11,239 nt of DNA from Planctomycetaceae bacterium (GTDB lineage: Bacteria; Planctomycetota; Planctomycetia; Pirellulales; Thermoguttaceae), in NCBI GenBank assembly GCA_031261125.1, contig JAISJZ010000348.1, forward strand, positions 1 to 11,239, in the 5' to 3' direction. Under the pieces are notes generated by a model. That model was not told the origin of the DNA, ran no database searches, and saw only the letters and a program-made list of their open reading frames with translations. Position 1 is the first letter of the stretch, and every line of letters starts with the position of its first letter. The translations under genes and the position numbers were made by a program. Shown one piece after another: positions 8,042-11,239 of this stretch.

Positions 8042-10566
8042 TTCCGTTTCCTGTCCTTCTTTGATTTCTCGAACCGCTGGTCTTCCGCCGCTTTATCCGT
8101 GATTTCCTTCACCTGACGCATCATTCGGGTAAAAAAGCCCTCTTTACCCGACGGTGCCGCCGGCTCTTTTTGACGTTTATCTTTTTTCTTCGCACCGGAA
8201 GTGTTTGGGCTGACCGGTTCAACATCGTAAGTAGAATTCGCTGCCTTCGGCATCGCACCGGCAAGTGCCGCCTTCGGTATGAACCGCCGTTCCGCAAGTC
8301 CCCAAAGCGTCGATATAATAAAATAAACGCACAAACCGCTCGGCACTTTGAAAAACATAAAGCCCATAAAAATCATCATATATTGCATCATCGTCCGCTG
8401 CATCCTGCTCTGGTCGTCAGTCGGCGGCGGCATCATCACTGCTTGCTGAACCAGGAACAACGCAATCGTCAGAAGCGGCAGCAAATTAAAATACGGACCC
8501 AGCGCAAACATTGCAAGGAACCCCGTTCCTGTTCCCGTATTGAAACTGGTCCAACCGATGGAAGTCCAAAACGAACTCCAATCAATCAGCATATCCGGTG
8601 CGGACAAATCACTGCACCAGCGGAACGAAGACGAAATCAGCGGCGTACCGTAAAGCCCCGAATCAATCTGCAACGCCTTGTATAAACCGATAAAAATCGG
8701 CAACTGAATGAACAACGGCAAACAGCCACTCGCCGGATGATAATTGTGCTTCTTAAAGACATCGCCCTGCGCCTTCGCCCGTGCCTGCATATCGTCCTTG
8801 TACTTTTCGGCAATCGCTTTCAACTCCGGCTGAATCTCCTGCATCTTGATAGCCCCCAACGCTTGTTTTCGGCTCATCGGAAACATCAGCAAACGAACGC
8901 AAATTGTCAGCAAGACAATTGCCAAAGCGTAGGACAAACCGAACGAATGAAACGTATGCAGAAGCCACAACAGCGGTTTGGAACAGAACCAAAACCAGCC
9001 GTAAGCAATTGTGTCATCCAAACCGTACTGCGATAAAACCTTCGTATCTTTCGGACCGGCAAATACCGTGTAGGAATGTTCCATTTTTTCGTTCGGCTGC
9101 AACGTCTGCTCTTTACTTAACAAGCGGAATGAAACATCGGTGAGAACGGACCAATCGTAATTCTTTTCGCCGACACGAATCGGAAATGCCTGCTTGTGCC
9201 AAACGGCATTCTTCTCCTTGTCCGGCTTGAAAGTGCATTGAAAAAACGTAGAATCAACACCGACAAAATTCAGCGGGTCGTCCGCCCACGGCGTTTTGAC
9301 CATATCCGACGCAACCACAGAATTAGCAACTGTCTGTGTCTTACCGCCTTTGTAGTTCACAACGATATCGCGGACTCCGTACCGTCCCCAGCCGGGTCCC
9401 GGTTTCGTACTGTACCAGCCGCCTTCTAACGGCAAACCGGTCGGACCGTCAAGTTGATACGCAACCGTGTGCGGTTTCGTGTCAAGATTGCGGACTTCGA
9501 TTTTGAATGTCAAATCGTATTTTTCCGATAACTTGTACGTCTTAACAAATTCTATACCGTACTGCGGAACGGTTTTGCTGAACACAATTTCATTTTCGGT
9601 TTGTTTTTCGATTTTCCAATTCTTTGTCCGCAATTCAACCTTCGGCAATTCAATGTCCAGCGTGTTGTCCCGCGGAATGATGTCCCGCAGTTTAGAATTG
9701 TTCGCTGCAAGCGATGCCGGTAAATCAAGTTGCCGGTCATCAATCCGTTGCAGCGTGGTTAAAAACGATAACTGGTCGGAAGGGTTAGCGTCCGGGATTT
9801 GTCCCGGCAGTGACGCACCGTGTAAGCCGCCGAGATTCGTGTAATCGTTATAATCTTTAACGACGCTTTCAGGACGGATTACGTCCATCGGATAATACGA
9901 CAGAACAAATTTCAAGCCGTCAATTTTCTGACCGTTCCGTATCAGTGTCAGCGCAATTTCATCCTTCGGTTTCGTTTTCCGCAGGTTATTCCGCAAATCG
10001 GCAAACGTTTTAATCCGGCTTGTTTCATACGTCTGTGTCTTTTTGATGAGCCGGTTAAACTCAATGATTTTATCGCCGACCTGCAAGCCGAACTGTTCCG
10101 CAGGCGTTCCTTTGCCGACAACCTGTACCGTTGCGCCGTCTTGTCCGTATTCGGCGGTTTTGACATCGGCAATGATTTGTCCCAGATAGCCGGATTGTTC
10201 GTGAACATCGCGGTACTGCGGCGTATTCAGTTCAATCCGTTCGACTGCCGCCCCTTGGTTCGTCAAGGTGATAAGCATTTTGTACCGGTCTTTCGGGTCA
10301 AGCGAACCGAGCGTGAAGTATTGCGGCGGAACATCGGTTTCCTTAACGTTAGCCGCGGTGTCAGCCGCAGCGGGGTTTGCCTCGTTGCCGTCTGCGCTGA
10401 CTTCTTGTTTCACTACCGGTTTATCGAGAACGTTCTGTTCAACGGGTTGCTGCCGCGGATTGCCCCAAAAGTGCAGCATCAGAAACACTCCGAGGATGAG
10501 CATCAGGAACATTGTATTGCGTTCCTGAAAGGAGCGGCGGCTGTCGTTGGGAAGCAGTGATTGCAT
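8038..10566 (-). CDS. yidC: membrane protein insertase YidC, planctomycete type with PDZ-like module
   Basis: YidC inserts and folds inner-membrane proteins, alone or with SecYEG. The protein is 842 residues, much longer than E. coli YidC (548). It has a first membrane helix (about 19-34), then a large periplasmic region beginning with YFTLGSLDP (83-91). A PDZ-like module (about 145-222) carries GLQVGDKIIEF (160-170), and the rest of the periplasmic beta-sandwich runs to about 520. The conserved insertase core with five membrane segments starts near 530: VRLLMFPMSRKQ holds the groove arginine, Arg558, followed by the cytoplasmic helical hairpin (IKMQEIQPELKAIAEKY), SGCLPLFIQLPIFIGLY, and MPPPTDDQSRMQRTMMQYMM. 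The last 60 or so residues form a strongly basic cytoplasmic tail of the kind reported to bind ribosomes in Rhodopirellula baltica YidC. It is the first gene of a pair with the small downstream gene; rnpA and rpmH, the usual upstream neighbours, are absent. No clear Shine-Dalgarno sequence. Confidence 0.97.
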   Translation of the reverse strand: MQSLLPNDSRRSFQERNTMFLMLILGVFLMLHFWGNPRQQPVEQNVLDKPVVKQEVSADGNEANPAAADTAANVKETDVPPQYFTLGSLDPKDRYKMLITLTNQGAAVERIELNTPQYRDVHEQSGYLGQIIADVKTAEYGQDGATVQVVGKGTPAEQFGLQVGDKIIEFNRLIKKTQTYETSRIKTFADLRNNLRKTKPKDEIALTLIRNGQKIDGLKFVLSYYPMDVIRPESVVKDYNDYTNLGGLHGASLPGQIPDANPSDQLSFLTTLQRIDDRQLDLPASLAANNSKLRDIIPRDNTLDIELPKVELRTKNWKIEKQTENEIVFSKTVPQYGIEFVKTYKLSEKYDLTFKIEVRNLDTKPHTVAYQLDGPTGLPLEGGWYSTKPGPGWGRYGVRDIVVNYKGGKTQTVANSVVASDMVKTPWADDPLNFVGVDSTFFQCTFKPDKEKNAVWHKQAFPIRVGEKNYDWSVLTDVSFRLLSKEQTLQPNEKMEHSYTVFAGPKDTKVLSQYGLDDTIAYGWFWFCSKPLLWLLHTFHSFGLSYALAIVLLTICVRLLMFPMSRKQALGAIKMQEIQPELKAIAEKYKDDMQARAKAQGDVFKKHNYHPASGCLPLFIQLPIFIGLYKALQIDSGLYGTPLISSSFRWCSDLSAPDMLIDWSSFWTSIGWTSFNTGTGTGFLAMFALGPYFNLLPLLTIALFLVQQAVMMPPPTDDQSRMQRTMMQYMMIFMGFMFFKVPSGLCVYFIISTLWGLAERRFIPKAALAGAMPKAANSTYDVEPVSPNTSGAKKKDKRQKEPAAPSGKEGFFTRMMRQVKEITDKAAEDQRFEKSKKDRKRK

Positions 10567-10620
10567 CAGAATTTATTCAGCCCAGCCGCTTGACGGCGGG
10601 TTTAGGGATAATTTCCCGTC

Positions 10621-10648
10621 ATTTTACCCGATATTCTGTTTCGGACAA
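10621..10648 (-). promoter_or_regulatory. possible sigma70 promoter of yidC
   Basis: On the minus strand, TTGTCC (10643-10648), a 16-bp spacer and TAAAAT (10621-10626), about 55 bp before the yidC ATG at 10566. Matches are 4/6 and 5/6. The leader between this site and yidC contains a short inverted repeat, CCGC/GCGG (10586-10589 and 10596-10599). Confidence 0.4.
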
Positions 10649-10709
10649 GGACTTATAATTGCCGGATTAGCGTTGTCCGCCTTATTTAATCGTAAAATTA
10701 AAGTTACTC

Positions 10710-10737
10710 TTGACTTTTTGTGTGGATTGCCGATAAT
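10710..10737 (+). promoter_or_regulatory. possible promoter of the broken nuclease-like gene
   Basis: TTGACT (10710-10715), a 16-bp spacer and GATAAT (10732-10737), each 5/6 matches to the housekeeping consensus. It would start transcription near 10744, about 87 nt before the ATG at 10831. A small hairpin, GCACC/GGTGC (10786-10798), lies in the leader. The -10 overlaps GCCGATAA (10729-10736), which is identical to the sigma28 -10 consensus. Confidence 0.45.
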
Positions 10738-10830
10738 TTCCTTGTGCCGGACGCATTGTTCTTCCTCCCTCCCCTTTTAGCCCAAGCACCATCGGTGCGG
10801 TCAAAATAATATCGCCGTTATCATATTCCT

Positions 10831-11022
10831 ATGGAAGAACCAACATCGGACATTCAGTGGCATCCGGCATTTTTCGAGGCGATTCAACTCGAACTCGAAG
10901 AGTATCGGGACGTTTTGATTTTTAACATCGAGTATGATTTAACCGCCGCACCGCTTAAAATCGACGTTGTTATCATCAAGAAACGGAAAAACGTTGTCAT
11001 CAAGAAAAACAGGCAGTGTTGA
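10831..11022 (+). pseudogene. N-terminal remnant of a Rpn/PD-(D/E)XK-like protein, cut by an insertion sequence
   Basis: The frame encodes 63 residues. DIQWHPAFFEAIQLELEEY followed by FNIEYDLTAAPLKIDVVIIKK closely resembles, from memory, the N-terminus of a family common in gut bacteria (DIQWHPxF...ELE...EYxLxxxPLxIDxLIIKK), usually annotated as hypothetical or Rpn-like putative transposase/nuclease with a PD-(D/E)XK-like fold. Those proteins continue with an E-I-G-x-I-F-R segment and EYKSPDD. Here the match stops after VVIKKN (codons to 11010) and the frame ends with Arg-Gln-Cys-stop, exactly where an IS1-like element appears to begin. I infer interruption by insertion; the 3' part would lie beyond the window. 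No Shine-Dalgarno sequence precedes the ATG. A genuine short protein is the alternative. Confidence 0.6.
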
Positions 11023-11046
11023 CACAAAGATAGCGAATGTTATACT
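11019..11046 (+). promoter_or_regulatory. transposase promoter in the element's left end
   Basis: A perfect TTGACA (11019-11024), a 16-bp spacer and TATACT (11041-11046, 5/6). The predicted start is near 11053, about 40 nt before the transposase ATG. The -35 box overlaps the presumed terminal inverted repeat, as in IS1 itself. Confidence 0.65.
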
Positions 11047-11077
11047 ATCATTTATAGAGTTATTCTAACCCATTCAC

Positions 11078-11083
11078 GGAGGT
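11078..11083 (+). promoter_or_regulatory. ribosome binding site of the transposase gene
   Basis: GGAGGT lies 10 nt before the ATG at 11094. Its strength contrasts with the missing sites of the neighbouring host genes and fits a mobile gene. Confidence 0.6.
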
Positions 11084-11093
11084 AGTCAAGTCG

Positions 11094-11239
11094 ATGGATT
11101 GCAAGCACTGTCATTCGGTCAATTTTCACAAGAGCGGTTTCACTCGCGGCAAACAGCGCTACAAATGCAAGGACTGCGGACGGTACTTTGTTGTCGGCGA
11201 TGACCGCACCAACGACAAAATTATTGGCACGAAATCCCT
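11094..11239 (+). CDS. IS1-family transposase, InsA-like zinc-finger N-terminus (partial)
   Basis: The frame is open from an ATG at 11094 to the right window edge, 48 complete codons. The start MDCKHCHSVNFHKSGFTRGK is followed by QRYKCKDCGRYFVVGD. This is the four-cysteine zinc-binding module of IS1-type InsA proteins (C-x2-C at residues 3 and 6, C-x2-C at 25 and 28) with the hallmark QRYKCK-x-CGRxF. It would bind the terminal inverted repeats of the element. Whether it continues as a single transposase or as an insA/insB pair joined by frameshifting cannot be seen. IS1595-like transposases carry a related zinc ribbon and are the main alternative. Confidence 0.75.
   Translation, partial: MDCKHCHSVNFHKSGFTRGKQRYKCKDCGRYFVVGDDRTNDKIIGTKS

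Larger units (their letters stand above)
11012..11239 (+). mobile_element. IS1-like insertion sequence, left end and start of transposase gene
   Basis: The element is inferred from an InsA-like zinc-finger transposase start (11094), a strong promoter right at the presumed end, and the abrupt loss of similarity of the upstream gene near 11010. The left boundary is placed at GGCAGTGTTGAC (11012), because IS1-family ends commonly start with GG and carry the transposase -35 box inside the inverted repeat. The right end, the second inverted repeat and the target duplication are outside the window, so the boundary is approximate. Confidence 0.55.

Noticed and set aside
8170..8685. Plus-strand open frame of 171 codons opposite the 3' part of yidC.
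   Set aside because: It is the antisense shadow of the basic tail and membrane core of YidC; its composition is typical of a reverse-complement artefact.
10961..11010. Near-repeat GTTGTTATCATCAAGAAA / GTTGTCATCAAGAAAA at the end of the broken gene.
   Set aside because: It encodes VVIIKK...VVIKK, a pattern expected in the family at this point, so it is probably coding constraint and not a mobile-element scar.

Overview
The window looks like a chromosomal segment of a member of the Planctomycetota with intermediate GC content. The main evidence is a YidC of 842 residues with a PDZ-like module in its N-terminal periplasmic part and a long lysine/arginine-rich C-terminal tail, supported by weak or absent Shine-Dalgarno sequences in front of several genes. 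This assignment is an inference from protein architecture; the window holds no rRNA or other taxonomic marker.

Layout. (1) Positions 1-938, minus strand: the N-terminal 312 residues of a multi-pass transporter resembling the NCS1 (nucleobase:cation symporter-1) family, cut by the left edge, with its own promoter in the divergent intergenic region. (2) 1163-1945, plus strand: a FliA/WhiG-type alternative sigma factor. (3) 2060-6649: gltB, the large subunit of glutamate synthase, behind a near-consensus housekeeping promoter and a GC-rich leader hairpin followed by a T run. (4) 6671-7642: an extended-SDR sugar-nucleotide epimerase/decarboxylase, 21 nt after gltB and probably cotranscribed with it. 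(5) 7589-10566, minus strand: yidC followed by a small gene of unknown function whose start overlaps the yidC stop by 4 nt; the 3' end of this small gene overlaps the epimerase gene by 54 bp, tail to tail. (6) 10831-11022, plus strand: the N-terminal stub of a gene resembling gut-bacterial Rpn/PD-(D/E)XK-like nuclease proteins. It appears to be cut by (7) an IS1-like insertion sequence whose left end lies near 11012 and whose zinc-finger transposase (InsA-like) starts at 11094 and leaves the window on the right.

How the parts relate. Most of the window is ordinary housekeeping content: ammonium assimilation, membrane-protein insertion, sugar-nucleotide metabolism, transport and a sigma factor. 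The genes are not an obvious functional system; they form three or four independent transcription units. The accessory signal is at the right end, where an insertion sequence has apparently broken a nuclease-like gene. Other points worth a second look are the PDZ-containing YidC and its translationally coupled partner, the gltB leader hairpin, and a hydrophilic segment of about 75 residues inside the transporter. I did not find CRISPR arrays, tRNA or rRNA genes, or a convincing undescribed multi-gene system.
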